DNA from: Microvirga sp. SRT01
GTDB lineage: Bacteria > Pseudomonadota > Alphaproteobacteria > Sphingomonadales > Sphingomonadaceae
Length of the DNA stretch: 64,000 bases
Direction of reading: 5' to 3'
Assembly: GCA_018139225.1 (NCBI GenBank)
Contig: JAGSNX010000004.1
Coordinates: forward strand, 1 to 64,000
The first letter of the stretch is position 1. Each line of letters opens with the position of its first letter. The notes beneath the pieces are model-generated. The model searched no databases. It was given only the letters and a program-made list of their open reading frames with translations, and had not been told where the DNA came from. Position numbers and translations under genes: made by a program. Below, in pieces: positions 31,025-40,066 of this stretch.

Positions 31025-31426
31025 ATGCACTGGCTGCTGAAGTCGGAACCGGACAGCTATGGCTGGGACGATCTGGTCCGCGACGGCGGGACCGAATGGG
31101 ACGGCGTCCGCAACCATGCCGCCGCCGGGCATCTGAAGCGCATGAGCGTCGGCGAGCTTGTGCTGGTCTATCACAGCGGCAAGGCCAAGGCAGCGGTCGG
31201 GATAGCCCGCATCGCCCGTGCCGCGCAGGCCGACGGCGACCCGGCGGACAATTGGGTGTCCGTCCGGCTCGAGGCCGTCGAGCCCCTGCCCGGCCCCGTC
31301 ACGCTCGCGGCGATGAAGGCGGAGCCGGCGCTGGCGGACATGGCGATGCTGCGCCAGTCACGACTGTCGGTGTCGCCGGTCACCGACGCCGAATGGACGT
31401 GCATCGTGCGGCTCGCCGAATCATAA
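31025..31426 (+). CDS. EVE domain-containing protein
   Basis: The 133-aa protein starts MHWLLKSEPDSYGWDDL and has WDGVRNHAAAGHLKRM and VYHSGKAKAAVGIA, the diagnostic blocks of the EVE (PUA-like) fold. EVE domains are proposed to bind modified bases in DNA or RNA. It is cytoplasmic. GGGAG precedes the ATG at 31025. Its 3' end overlaps the convergent glycosylase gene by 6 bases. Confidence 0.93.
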   Translation: MHWLLKSEPDSYGWDDLVRDGGTEWDGVRNHAAAGHLKRMSVGELVLVYHSGKAKAAVGIARIARAAQADGDPADNWVSVRLEAVEPLPGPVTLAAMKAEPALADMAMLRQSRLSVSPVTDAEWTCIVRLAES

Positions 31427-32059
31427 CACCGTCATGTCCGCGCCATAATGGTGCCACGCGAAGATCGCCGCCGCGCCGCGATGCGGTCGCCATGCCTCCG
31501 CGACCTCCCGCGTGAGTTTTTCCGAGGGCCGCGTCTCGTGGCCGAGGATGCGACCGACCTCGATCTGGACCGCCAGATCGCCCGCTGGCCAGATATCCGC
31601 CCGCCCCTCCGCGAACAGCAGGTAGATTTCCGCCGACCAGCGGCCGATGCCCTTGACCCGCACCAATTGCGCGATCGCCTCCTCGTCGTCCGCGGGCAGC
31701 GCCGTCAGGTCGAGCCGCCCGCTCGCCACCTCGTCCGCCAGACTGCGCGCATAGCCCGCCTTCTGCCGCGACAGGCCGGCGGCGCGCAGCTGTTCGTCGC
31801 TCGCCGCGAGAATGGCGAGCGGATCGTCCGGCGAGCCGAGCCCAGCTTCGCTCAGCACCGCCTCCAGCTTCGCGTACACGGCGGCGGCGGAGGCGACGCT
31901 GACCTGTTGACCGACGATCGTCCGCAGCAAGGTGGAATAGCCCGGCCCACGATAGCGTGGCGCGGGATAGCCGATCCGGGCCAGCGCTGTGGCGAAGGCG
32001 GGCTCCACTTCGGCCAGCGCATCGAGGCTGGCGCGTATCTGGTCGGCAGTCAGGCCCAT
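31421..32059 (-). CDS. DNA-3-methyladenine glycosylase (AlkA-type, HhH-GPD)
   Basis: The 212-aa protein is a helix-hairpin-helix base-excision glycosylase. The core contains LLRTIVGQQVSVASA, the hairpin LVRVKGIGRWSAEIYLL and the catalytic Asp in IWPAGDLAVQ. It removes alkylated bases from DNA. It is convergent with, and overlaps, the EVE gene, and diverges from the ferredoxin gene. AlkA-type assignment is by motif; the exact lesion range is not known. Confidence 0.92.
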   Translation of the reverse strand: MGLTADQIRASLDALAEVEPAFATALARIGYPAPRYRGPGYSTLLRTIVGQQVSVASAAAVYAKLEAVLSEAGLGSPDDPLAILAASDEQLRAAGLSRQKAGYARSLADEVASGRLDLTALPADDEEAIAQLVRVKGIGRWSAEIYLLFAEGRADIWPAGDLAVQIEVGRILGHETRPSEKLTREVAEAWRPHRGAAAIFAWHHYGADMTVL

Positions 32060-32143
32060 GACGTCGTTCCCGTGAAGAGTGTTGCCGCTTGATCCGCACG
32101 CGGCGCGCCGCCATGCACGAGACCGAGTTTCGGAGATACATCA

Positions 32144-32461
32144 ATGCCCACGCTGATCGTCACCACCCGTGAAGGCGACACCCGCGAACTGAACGGCGAA
32201 GCGGGCCTGTCGGTGATGGAAGTGATCCGCGACGGCGGCGTCGACGAGCTGCTGGCGCTGTGCGGCGGCTGCCTGAGCTGCGCGACCTGCCACGTCCATG
32301 TCGATCCCGCCTTCGCCGACAAGCTGCCGCCGATCGGGATCGATGAGGACGATCTGCTCGACTCCACCAGCGACCGCGACGCGACCTCGCGCCTGTCGTG
32401 CCAGATCCCGTTCGGCCCGGCGCTCGACGGCCTGCGCGTGACGATCGCCGCGGAAGACTGA
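32144..32461 (+). CDS. 2Fe-2S ferredoxin (adrenodoxin-like)
   Basis: The 105-aa protein has the vertebrate/bacterial adrenodoxin ligand spacing C-x5-C-x2-C-x36-C at Cys40, Cys46, Cys49 and Cys86; Cys43 is an extra cysteine in the loop. It carries electrons, often to a cytochrome P450 or other oxygenase, but no partner lies nearby. It begins [19 protein letters not shown]. Confidence 0.93.
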   Translation: MPTLIVTTREGDTRELNGEAGLSVMEVIRDGGVDELLALCGGCLSCATCHVHVDPAFADKLPPIGIDEDDLLDSTSDRDATSRLSCQIPFGPALDGLRVTIAAED

Positions 32462-32879
32462 TCGCGGCGGATCGCGCCTACCGGCTCCGCGCGCCGCAAA
32501 AGGTCCCAAAGGTCACGGGATAACGCGCGCAGCCGGGACCTTTCGCGCGTGGTCGCCGGCGATGATCCGGGGAAACACGGCAACGGGCGGGTGGCGGACA
32601 TGCCCCACTGTATATCCGGCACCGTGCTGTAGGACAGCGTTAGCCGCACCAATCCGAGGTGAGGTTGCCGACATGATCGTCCTGCAGCGCCATCGACCCA
32701 GGCCGTCCGCCAGCCATCCGGCGCGTACCGGGCGATGATCCGGCGGATGACGGGCATGCCGTCGATATACGACCGACCGGGCAAGACAGGACCGCTGCCA
32801 GCGTGTCGGGCTAACCGAAACGCTTATGGAGCAGCTGGCAAGCGAGGCGTAGCGAGGGATTACCGGCAAGGAGTGAGCC
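32462..32879. other. Intergenic region with a hairpin, no gene seen
   Basis: In this 418-bp gap AAAGGTCCC (32499-32507) and GGGACCTTT (32535-32543) form a 9-bp stem after the ferredoxin, a possible terminator or structured element. I find no convincing gene in the rest; it must contain the promoter of the following two-gene unit. Confidence 0.5.
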
Positions 32880-34037
32880 ATGACCTCAGTACTCTCGCTA
32901 TTCACGTCCTCCGCAGCGGCAGCGGGAACACTCCCGCCAGGAAAAGGCGATCTCGCGACGCTGGCCAAGACGGCGGATGTGCCCACCCTGACGGTGCACG
33001 TCCGCCAACATCCGCAGGACCGCGATGCACTGGAGTCGGCGATGGTCAGGGCCGGTCGGTCGGGCGACGTGTCCCGCATGGCGCAGGCTTTGAAAACGCC
33101 GGATTACGAGGTGGCTGTGTGGAACCGGTATGGCAAGATCGGCGGGCCGGCGTTTCCCAACCGGGCGGCGGGCGACCCCGCATTCCGCGTGGGCGAGAGC
33201 GCGGCGTGGGAGACCCTGCAAGCCGCGGGCAAGGTGACTGCGCCCGAGCGCCACGTCATCAGCCATATGTCGGCCAGCGAGGGGCGGCTCGATTCGGTGC
33301 AGGCCTATGACAACCAGATCGTGTCGGTCGGTGCGATGCAGAAGACGGTCAACCCGCAGGGAACCGGCGAATTTCCGCGGCAGGTCTGGGACTTCAAGGA
33401 GGCGAATCCCGACAAATACCGGACGCTGTTTGCCGACCGGGGCTGGACGGTCGAGCGGGTTGCCAAGGGACATAGCGACGCATCGTTCGCACTGCGGCTG
33501 ACGGTCGACGGCAAGACGCCCACCGCGCCGGAGACCGCCGCGTACATCAAGGATCGGAGCGCGCCGGACCATTGGGGCACCGCGCTCGATCCGCTGCAAA
33601 AGGCGGGTCGCGACCCCGATTTCCAGGCGCAACAGATCAAGGATTTCCAGACCCGGCTCACGGCGGCGGTCGGCACGGTTCCCGCCGGTGCCGCCTATAC
33701 GCGCCCGGCCGGCGACTACGTCACGTCGGAACAGGGAGCGGCGATGATCCTGAACCACCACGTCAACCGTCCCGCCCATGTCGACAACGCATTCGGGGCG
33801 GCGCTCGACACCTTCTACGCCGCCAACCCCAAGGCCTCGCGTGATCCCGCCACCTGGACAGCCGAACAGCGAACGACCTATGAAGCGGACATTCTGGCCA
33901 ATTACAGCACCGAGCGAGCGTCGACGAACTACAAGCCCCAGATGACGCATGCCACCGAGCGTGCCGAGCGGATCATGGGTCCGTCGTCGCCGCTCAGTGC
34001 CGTTCCCGGCTCCTTCACCCGGACAGCGACACCGTGA
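32880..34037 (+). CDS. Unrecognised protein with muramidase-like motif
   Basis: I do not recognise this 385-aa protein with certainty. AAGGAG with 7-nt spacing supports the ATG. The N-terminus is a short Ala/Ser-rich segment without a classical signal. Around residues 130-155 the run MSASEGRLDSVQAYDNQIVS followed by VGAMQ has a Glu134...Asp144...SVG arrangement like the E-x8/9-D-x5-T layout of lysozyme folds (GH24-like). Later regions are rich in aromatic and polar residues. It may be a secreted or cell-wall-active enzyme, possibly effector-like. It is coupled (TGATG) to the next gene. Confidence 0.65.
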   Translation: MTSVLSLFTSSAAAAGTLPPGKGDLATLAKTADVPTLTVHVRQHPQDRDALESAMVRAGRSGDVSRMAQALKTPDYEVAVWNRYGKIGGPAFPNRAAGDPAFRVGESAAWETLQAAGKVTAPERHVISHMSASEGRLDSVQAYDNQIVSVGAMQKTVNPQGTGEFPRQVWDFKEANPDKYRTLFADRGWTVERVAKGHSDASFALRLTVDGKTPTAPETAAYIKDRSAPDHWGTALDPLQKAGRDPDFQAQQIKDFQTRLTAAVGTVPAGAAYTRPAGDYVTSEQGAAMILNHHVNRPAHVDNAFGAALDTFYAANPKASRDPATWTAEQRTTYEADILANYSTERASTNYKPQMTHATERAERIMGPSSPLSAVPGSFTRTATP

Positions 34038-34657
34038 TGATCCCTATGCTTCTCGCCACCGCCGCCAGTCAGGTCGCGGCACCCGCCGCCCGCTGGACGA
34101 TCGATGGCCAGCCCGGCGCGGTCCGATCGGTCACCGCCGCGGTGAAGACGGGCGGGCGTATCGTAGCGGACGGTTTCGTCGCGGATGCGGCGGCGGCGCG
34201 CGCGGAGAAAAGCGAACTTGCGACGACCAAGGCACCCGCCGGCTCCTGCGCGCGGGCGGCGGCGGTGCGGCCGTTCACGCGGCTGCGCCGCTTCGCCAGG
34301 GATGGCCGCCTGCTGTGGCAGTGGCGTGTATCCGGTGAACAGCAGGCGCTGCGGCTGTTGTCGGGGTGGCCCGGCGATTGCCTGTCGCCCGATGGCGGGC
34401 GGCTGCTGGTCGTCAGCTATCGACTGGCCCCGGGCGAACCCGTCTCCGAACTGGGTGGCGCGATCGTCGCGGTGGATCGACGACCGCGCTTCGTCGAGGC
34501 AAAGGGACGCCGGACGGGTGAGGTCTTCGGGCGGCTGCGGGCCTTGTCCGATTATGGCTGGCGTCGCCGCGGCGATGCGACGCTGGCGTTCACGATCTAC
34601 GATGAGGGCACCGGACGCGAGACGCCGGACGAAGCGGTCTTGGGGCGCCGGCTGTAA
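34037..34657 (+). CDS. Secreted hypothetical partner of the preceding gene
   Basis: This 206-aa protein starts MIPMLLATAASQVAAPAA, a probable signal peptide, so it is likely periplasmic. It has two cysteines (GSCARA and GDCLSPDGG) that could form a disulphide. It is rich in Arg/Ala with predicted beta structure (GRLLWQWRVSGEQQALRLL). No family is recognised. The ATG overlaps the stop of the preceding gene (TGATG), so the two are made together. A periplasmic inhibitor or immunity role is possible but not shown. Confidence 0.65.
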   Translation: MIPMLLATAASQVAAPAARWTIDGQPGAVRSVTAAVKTGGRIVADGFVADAAAARAEKSELATTKAPAGSCARAAAVRPFTRLRRFARDGRLLWQWRVSGEQQALRLLSGWPGDCLSPDGGRLLVVSYRLAPGEPVSELGGAIVAVDRRPRFVEAKGRRTGEVFGRLRALSDYGWRRRGDATLAFTIYDEGTGRETPDEAVLGRRL

Positions 34658-34775
34658 GAGGGGACGGCGTCGGTCGCCCCCTCCTCTACACAGGTGGATG
34701 CCTTCGCCTGCGACCTGCCAAGGCTCTTCCACCCCGGCCCTCCCCTGAAGGGGAGAGTGAAGGCGGGCATGGCGG
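34658..34775. repeat. CTCCCC-type palindrome between convergent genes
   Basis: CTCCCCTGAAGGGGAG (34740-34755) is a near-perfect hairpin embedded in repeat-like sequence. It lies between the two-gene unit and the convergent rlmB gene and may act as a bidirectional terminator. Confidence 0.65.
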
Positions 34776-35522
34776 CTAGCCCCGCGTCGCCACCGCGTAG
34801 AGCGCGATTGCGGCGGCGTTCGAGACGTTCAGGCTCTCGACCTTGCCGCCGATGGGCAGCTTCGCCAGTTCGTCGCAATGCTGCTCGGTGTTCTGGCGCA
34901 TACCCTCGCCCTCCGCGCCCAGCACGATGCAGATGCGCTGCGTGCCCATGGTCTCCGCCAGCGTCTTGGGGGCATGGCCAGTCAGGCCGATCCGCCAGAA
35001 GCCGGCCTCCGCGATCTCGTCCAGCGCGCGGGCGAGATTGACGACGCGGACCCACGGCACCGTCTCCAGCGCACCCGAGGCCGCGCGGGCGATCGTGCCG
35101 GATTCGGGGGGCGAGTTCCGGTCCTGCGTGACGATACCCAGCGCATCGAACGCCGCCGCCGAGCGCAGGATCGCGCCGACATTATGCGGATCCGTCACCT
35201 GATCGAGTACGACGAGCGGACGTTGATCGTCGCGACCGGCCTCCAGCAGGTCGGCCAGCCACATGTCGTCGAGCGGATCGACCTCAGCCACCACGCCCTG
35301 ATGCGGCGCGTCGGAGGGCACCAGCCGGCCGAGGTCGGCGACATCGGCGAAGGTCACCGGGATCGCCGGCGGCACGTCCAGCGCAGCCGCCGCTTCCCGC
35401 GTCATCCACAGCTTGCGGACGGTGCGGTCGGGGTTCGCCAGCGCGGCGGTGACGGGGTGGCGCCCCCAGATGCGCGGGCGATTGCCCACGCCGGTCGAGG
35501 GGCGGTGTCCACGCTTGGCCAT
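34776..35522 (-). CDS. rlmB: 23S rRNA guanosine-2'-O-methyltransferase RlmB (TrmH/SpoU family)
   Basis: The 248-aa SPOUT methyltransferase 2'-O-methylates G2251 in the peptidyl-transferase P loop of 23S rRNA if it is a true RlmB. An N-terminal substrate-binding domain (about 15-90, IWGRHPVTAALA) is followed by the knotted catalytic domain. Its motifs are motif 1 LDQVTDPHNVGAILRSAAAF, motif 2 LGAEGEGM and motif 3 LPIGGKVESLNVSNAAAIAL. Its ATG overlaps the stop of the M28 peptidase gene (TGATG), so it is the second gene of that unit. Other TrmH-type targets cannot be fully excluded. Confidence 0.92.
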   Translation of the reverse strand: MAKRGHRPSTGVGNRPRIWGRHPVTAALANPDRTVRKLWMTREAAAALDVPPAIPVTFADVADLGRLVPSDAPHQGVVAEVDPLDDMWLADLLEAGRDDQRPLVVLDQVTDPHNVGAILRSAAAFDALGIVTQDRNSPPESGTIARAASGALETVPWVRVVNLARALDEIAEAGFWRIGLTGHAPKTLAETMGTQRICIVLGAEGEGMRQNTEQHCDELAKLPIGGKVESLNVSNAAAIALYAVATRG

Positions 35523-37126
35523 CAATCGTCATCCTGCGAATAGGCATACGGGTCGGTCACGACGGGTTGCGTCGGCACCGGCTTGCGGGGGAGCGGCTTG
35601 TCCGCGTTGGCGGCGGACAGCAGGACGGAGGCGAGCACGATCGAACCCTGACGCATGTCCTCCGCCTTCAGATGGTCGAACGTGTCGACCGAGGTGTGGT
35701 GGATGCGCGGGAAATAATCGAGCGGGTCCTGGATGAACTGGAAGCCCGGTACGCCGACCTGCTGCATGAACACGTGATCGGTACCGCCGGTCTGGCGCAT
35801 GACCACGGTCGACGCGCCCATCGCCGAGAACGGCGCGAGCCACTCGCGGAAGATCGGCACGACCGCCGGATTGTTCTCCGCATACAGGCCGCGCAGCTTG
35901 CCCGAGCCGTTGTCGATGTTGAAATAGGCGGCGAGGTCGCGATAACCCGGCTGCGGATTGACCGGCCAGCGGTTCGACCACGTGTAATAGGCGTTGCCGC
36001 CGCTCGCGACCGGATCGTTCGGGGCGCCGCGCGTGGCGAGATGCTTCTGCACATAGGCGAGGCTGCCGAGCAGGCCCTGCTCCTCGCCTGCCCACAAAGC
36101 GAAGCGGATCGCCCGCTTCGGCCTGACGCCGGTCGCGGCCAGGATGCGCGCCGCCTCCATGATCATCGCCGAGCCGGCGGCGTTGTCCGCCGCGCCGTCC
36201 GCCGCGACCCACGAATCCAAATGCGCGCCGGCCATGACATAGCCGGCCTTGGGGTCGCTACCCGGGATTTCGGCGATGATGTTGTAGCCGTTCGTATCGC
36301 TATCGTTGAAGCGCACGTCGCTGACGATCTCCAGCGTCGGGGCGGCGCCGGTCTTGGCGAGGCGCGCGAGGCGGCGGTAATCCTCGGCGGCGATCTGGAT
36401 ACCGGGCAGCGCGCCCGTCTCGCCGACGCCGAACAGGCTGCCCTCGCCCGTCACCAGCTTGCCGTCGCGGTACGATTTGGTGGCGTAGGCGACCGCGCCC
36501 TCCGCCGTCAGGAACGCGTCGAGCTTCTTGGCGTAATCCAGCCGCTTTAGGCGACGGTCGTTGGCGGCGGGGTCGTAGCTCGGCTGCTGGAACTGGTCGA
36601 GCTTCGACAGGTCCTCGCCCGACAGCCGCTTGAAATCGGGCGTGGTCGGCTCGTCGCCGGTGCCGGGTTCGGTGATGAGGACGATCTTGCCGCGCAGCTG
36701 GCCGCGATACTTGGCGAAGTCGCGCTCCTTCTCGATCGGCGCGACGATGACGGGTGCGGTCAGCGTCCCCTGCGTCGCGGGTGTCCAGGCGATCGGGATC
36801 GCCGTTAGCTGCACCACGCGCGGCGTCGTCATGCGCACGCTGGACCGCTCGATCGTCCAGCCGCGACCGAACGGGAACGCTTCCTTGTGGACGTTCTTCA
36901 GGCCCCATTGCGAAAATTTGTCGGCGGTCCACTTCTCCGCGACGCGCATCGCAGGGGAATTGGTCATCCGCGGGCCGATCACGTCGGTCAGATGCTGCAC
37001 CGTCGGCATCACCTGGCTGTGGTTCGTACCCTCGTCGATGATGCGATTGGTGACGTTCTCCTGCGCCGACACGGCGACAGGCATGGCGATGACGGCCGCG
37101 GTCGCGGCAAGCAGCAGGTGACGCAT
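35522..37126 (-). CDS. Secreted M28-family zinc aminopeptidase
   Basis: The 534-aa protein has a signal peptide (to about residue 21, AVSAQ) and an N-terminal region with a PA-domain insert (about 100-270). The M28 core has zinc and catalytic residues in GAHLDSW, GAADNAAG, AGEEQGLLGS, NIDNGSG and HHTSVDT. It cleaves N-terminal residues from peptides in the periplasm or outside the cell. Length is normal for sphingomonad members. It leads an operon with rlmB. Confidence 0.93.
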   Translation of the reverse strand: MRHLLLAATAAVIAMPVAVSAQENVTNRIIDEGTNHSQVMPTVQHLTDVIGPRMTNSPAMRVAEKWTADKFSQWGLKNVHKEAFPFGRGWTIERSSVRMTTPRVVQLTAIPIAWTPATQGTLTAPVIVAPIEKERDFAKYRGQLRGKIVLITEPGTGDEPTTPDFKRLSGEDLSKLDQFQQPSYDPAANDRRLKRLDYAKKLDAFLTAEGAVAYATKSYRDGKLVTGEGSLFGVGETGALPGIQIAAEDYRRLARLAKTGAAPTLEIVSDVRFNDSDTNGYNIIAEIPGSDPKAGYVMAGAHLDSWVAADGAADNAAGSAMIMEAARILAATGVRPKRAIRFALWAGEEQGLLGSLAYVQKHLATRGAPNDPVASGGNAYYTWSNRWPVNPQPGYRDLAAYFNIDNGSGKLRGLYAENNPAVVPIFREWLAPFSAMGASTVVMRQTGGTDHVFMQQVGVPGFQFIQDPLDYFPRIHHTSVDTFDHLKAEDMRQGSIVLASVLLSAANADKPLPRKPVPTQPVVTDPYAYSQDDD

Positions 37127-37210
37127 GATGGGTTCCCCTTCGTTGCCGCACAGCTATGCGGACGGCGGCACGCGCGCAACCTTTCTCGGCGGCGATCGGA
37201 CCGGCAGGCG

Positions 37211-37216
37211 TTGACA
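37211..37216 (+). promoter_or_regulatory. Candidate -35 element of the tRNA transcript
   Basis: TTGACA, a perfect consensus -35 box, lies 49 nt before the mature tRNA-Tyr 5' end. No clear -10 box is seen at the right spacing, so this is tentative. Confidence 0.3.
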
Positions 37217-37264
37217 GCAGGTCCGCGCTTCGCCAAGGAGCCGCCTCGCCGTGGGCGGCCCAAT

Positions 37265-37350
37265 GGACAGGTGGCCGAGTGGTTAAAGGCAGCAGACTGT
37301 AAATCTGCCCGTGCAAGCGTACGCTGGTTCGAATCCAGCCCTGTCCACCA
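37265..37350 (+). tRNA. tRNA-Tyr (anticodon GTA)
   Basis: The 86-nt gene folds with acceptor GGACAGG / CCTGTCC, T-arm GCTGG-TTCGAAT-CCAGC and a long variable arm typical of tRNA-Tyr. The anticodon loop is CTGTAAAT with GTA. The CCA end (37348-37350) is encoded. Confidence 0.97.
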
Positions 37351-37378
37351 CCGCCCACCGATGCTATCGGTACGGCAC

Positions 37379-37452
37379 GCGGGTGTAGCTCAATGGTAGA
37401 GCAGAAGCCTTCCAAGCTTACGACGAGGGTTCGATTCCCTTCACCCGCTCCA
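37379..37452 (+). tRNA. tRNA-Gly (anticodon TCC)
   Basis: The 74-nt gene has acceptor GCGGGTG / CACCCGC, anticodon loop CTTCCAA with TCC, T-loop TTCGATT and an encoded CCA (37450-37452). It lies 28 nt after tRNA-Tyr and is probably co-transcribed. Confidence 0.97.
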
Positions 37453-37497
37453 GCCTAGACCGACACCAGCCCGCCCGGAACGATCGGGGCCGCGCGC

Positions 37498-38019
37498 CTA
37501 GCGCTTGATCCGCGGAATGCCCAGAAAGTCGCGCTTGCCGATCTTCACGCCCTGCGCGCGCAGGATCGCGTACGCCGTGGTGGCGTGAAAATAGAAGTTC
37601 GGTTGCGAGAACGAGAGCAGGAAGTTGGCGCCGGTGAAGGGCATGCGCGTTTCGCCGAACGCGAAGTGGGTGTCGCTGTCGACCAGCACGTCGACCATGT
37701 CGCGGTCCAACGCCTTCAGGCTCGCCATCGTGGTCTGCAACAATGCGTGAAGCCCCGCAAAGTCGGTCGGCCATGACGACCGGTCGGGGGAGAAGCTGCC
37801 CGCCCGAACCCCTTCGATCCCGCCGATCGAGTGCGCCGCACAGGATTTCACCTGATAACCGAACGGCAGCATGTCGGGCGACAGACGTGCGTCGATCAGG
37901 TCGGCCTCCGCCGTACCCTGGTCCGCACAGAATGCCGCAGCCTTGTCGAGCAGCGCGTCGATCGCGCTCAGGATCTGGAGGTTGGACGGTATCACGGCGT
38001 CGTACAGCGAGAAGGTCAT
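37498..38019 (-). CDS. DUF1993 family protein
   Basis: The 173-aa protein beginning MTFSLYDAVIPSNLQILSAI matches DUF1993, a DinB-like four-helix bundle family of unknown function. Conserved blocks include LDARLSPDMLPFGYQV, near residue 50, and SQPNFYFHATTAYAILR near the C-terminus. It is soluble. It is convergent with the tRNAs and divergent from the YkgJ-type gene. Confidence 0.9.
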   Translation of the reverse strand: MTFSLYDAVIPSNLQILSAIDALLDKAAAFCADQGTAEADLIDARLSPDMLPFGYQVKSCAAHSIGGIEGVRAGSFSPDRSSWPTDFAGLHALLQTTMASLKALDRDMVDVLVDSDTHFAFGETRMPFTGANFLLSFSQPNFYFHATTAYAILRAQGVKIGKRDFLGIPRIKR

Positions 38020-38150
38020 CGGGCGGCTCCCATGCAGGCGGGCACCTTATGGGGACTCGCGACGCCCCGGTCACGCGCGTTCGCGATACAGGACACGGAC
38101 GGTGGAGATCGCGCTTGTGTCGCAGTGCGGCTGGAGGCAACCCACGGCGG

Positions 38151-38708
38151 ATGCACGCACCGGCCGATCTGGAAACCATGCTGCTCGGGCCGGTCCTGCC
38201 CGATCGCGATTGCGGAGCATGCACCGCGTGCTGCACGACGCTGACGGTCGATACCCCCGAGTTCAGGAAGGCCGCGGGCACGCCATGTGTTCACCTCGGC
38301 GATCGGGGCTGCTCAATCCATGCGGTGCGCCCCGACATCTGCCGGACATGGTTCTGCGTCTGGCGCAGGGACGCCCGCCTGCCCGATGACGCCCGGCCCG
38401 ACCGCTCGGGACTCCTCGTCTCGCTCACCTTCAATCGCGCGCCGCAGAATTGTTTCGAGGGGGTGTCGATTACCGTCCGGGCGCTGGCGGGCAGCGCGGC
38501 GATCGAGAACGGCATGGCCCGCACCGTCCTCGATGTCGTCTGCGATCGATTGATCCCGGTCTGGTTCAGCGACGGATCGAGGAAGATGCTGATGCACCCC
38601 GACCAGGAGGTCGCCGCGCTCGTCATGGGCGACGGCCCGGCCCCCGCCCACCTGCACGATGAAGTCGCCGCGTGGCGCGGGCGGTATGGCGTGTTCGCTC
38701 CAAGTTAG
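38151..38708 (+). CDS. YkgJ-like cysteine cluster protein
   Basis: The 185-aa protein has a cysteine-rich N-terminal part: CGACTACCTTL, then CVHLGDRGCSIHAVRPDICRTWFC. This resembles the CxxCC zinc- or iron-binding cluster of the YkgJ/YcgN group (UPF0153-like). The metal and role are unknown. I start it at ATG 38151; GGAGG lies about 14 nt upstream, which is a little far. Confidence 0.8.
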   Translation: MHAPADLETMLLGPVLPDRDCGACTACCTTLTVDTPEFRKAAGTPCVHLGDRGCSIHAVRPDICRTWFCVWRRDARLPDDARPDRSGLLVSLTFNRAPQNCFEGVSITVRALAGSAAIENGMARTVLDVVCDRLIPVWFSDGSRKMLMHPDQEVAALVMGDGPAPAHLHDEVAAWRGRYGVFAPS

Positions 38709-38738
38709 AACTGAGGCTCGCCCGGCAGATGCCGGCGA

Positions 38739-39506
38739 TCAAAACCGGGCCGGACGCCTCTCCATGTTCGCACGCACCTGTTCGGTCTGCTCCGGCGTGC
38801 CGATCAAGCGTTGCTGCTCCTCCGTCTCGGCCATGAGCAGTGTCGCGGCATCACCCTCGGCCCCCGCCAGCCGCTTCGCCGCGCGGATCGCGGCGGGGCT
38901 CCGGCCGGCGATCGTGCGGGCCAGCGCCAGCGCCTCCGCCAGCGGATCGTCCGCCAGCCGGGTCACGAAGCCGAGCCGCTCCGCCTCCACCGCCGCGAAC
39001 TCGCGCGCGGCGTAGATCGCCTCGCGCAGATGATCGTCGCGCACGGTGCCGCGCCACAGGGCGAAGCCGGCCATGTCCGGCACGATGCCCCAGTGCAGCT
39101 CGCGCACCGAAAGTCGCGTCTCGGGGTGGGCGATGCGGATATCCGCGCCCGACGCGATCTGGAGCCCGCCGCCGAGCGCGACGCCGTGCAGCGCGGCGAT
39201 CACCGGCTGCGGCAGCGCGCGCCAGCCCCACGCGACGTGCTGGACGAGATTGGCCGGGCCATGCGTCCGCTCCGCCGTCAGCAGGCCGGAGCCACCTCCC
39301 GCCATCGCCGCCATGTCGAGGCCGGCGCAGAAGCCCCTGCCCTCACCGGATAGCACGACCGCGCGCACGTCGGTCATCGCCCCGATGCGGTCGATCGTTG
39401 CGGCGATGTCCGCGAACATCGCCGCGTCCAGGGCATTGAGCTTCTCCGCGCGGGCGAGCCGGACATCCGCAACACCGTCCTCCACCGTCATCGTCACGCG
39501 CGTCAT
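38739..39506 (-). CDS. Enoyl-CoA hydratase/isomerase family protein (crotonase)
   Basis: The 255-aa protein has the crotonase fold: first oxyanion-hole segment GEGRGFCAGLDM and second HGVALGGGLQIASGADIRIA. The usual substrate helix ELHWGIVPDM carries an acidic residue where hydratases have one catalytic Glu; the second canonical Glu is not obvious. It acts on acyl-CoA esters. It is divergent from two thioesterase genes, consistent with a small acyl-CoA locus. Confidence 0.88.
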   Translation of the reverse strand: MTRVTMTVEDGVADVRLARAEKLNALDAAMFADIAATIDRIGAMTDVRAVVLSGEGRGFCAGLDMAAMAGGGSGLLTAERTHGPANLVQHVAWGWRALPQPVIAALHGVALGGGLQIASGADIRIAHPETRLSVRELHWGIVPDMAGFALWRGTVRDDHLREAIYAAREFAAVEAERLGFVTRLADDPLAEALALARTIAGRSPAAIRAAKRLAGAEGDAATLLMAETEEQQRLIGTPEQTEQVRANMERRPARF

Positions 39507-39598
39507 GGCTGCTCTCTCCCGATCGTTTTCCGATGCGTAGCGCAGGCGAGCGGTCAGGACGAGAGCGACGCATTTGCCTTTCACGCGCAGGCCGGGGC

Positions 39599-40066
39599 AT
39601 GAAGCGCCGGATGCCCGGCTTCGACCCAGAACGTTTCTTCGACCTCATCAAGGGCGGCCATACCGGCCAGCTCGCGATCGGCTTCCATGCGCAGGGGCCG
39701 GGATGGATCGACCTGATCCTGCCCTATGATGCGAAGCTGGTGGGCGATGCGGCCACCGGCATCCTGGCGTCGGGACCGATCGTCGCGCTGATGGATATGG
39801 CGACCAGTTCGGCGGTGTGGATCCGGCGCGGCCGGTTCGCGCCGCATGTGACGCTCGACCTGCGCGTCGACTACCTGCGGCCGGCGACGCCAGAGCGCGC
39901 GGTGATCGGGCGCGGCGAGTGCTACCGGCTGTCACGGTCGGTCGCGTTCGTGCGCGGGGTCGCCTATCACGATGCTCCGAACGATCCGATTGCGCATGTC
40001 GCCGGCACCTTCATGCTGATGGATGCACCCGCCAAGGATGTTCCCTTGCAGGATCAGCGCACATGA
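39599..40066 (+). CDS. PaaI-type hotdog thioesterase
   Basis: The 155-aa hotdog-fold protein belongs to the acyl-CoA thioesterase PaaI group. The hot-dog helix region reads SGPIVALMDMATSSAVW with the catalytic Asp in MDMA. The strand HVTLDLRVDYLRPA is also typical. It hydrolyses small or aromatic acyl-CoAs. The ATG at 39599 or a Met four codons later (39611) could start it. Its stop overlaps the next thioesterase as ATGA. Confidence 0.85.
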   Translation: MKRRMPGFDPERFFDLIKGGHTGQLAIGFHAQGPGWIDLILPYDAKLVGDAATGILASGPIVALMDMATSSAVWIRRGRFAPHVTLDLRVDYLRPATPERAVIGRGECYRLSRSVAFVRGVAYHDAPNDPIAHVAGTFMLMDAPAKDVPLQDQRT

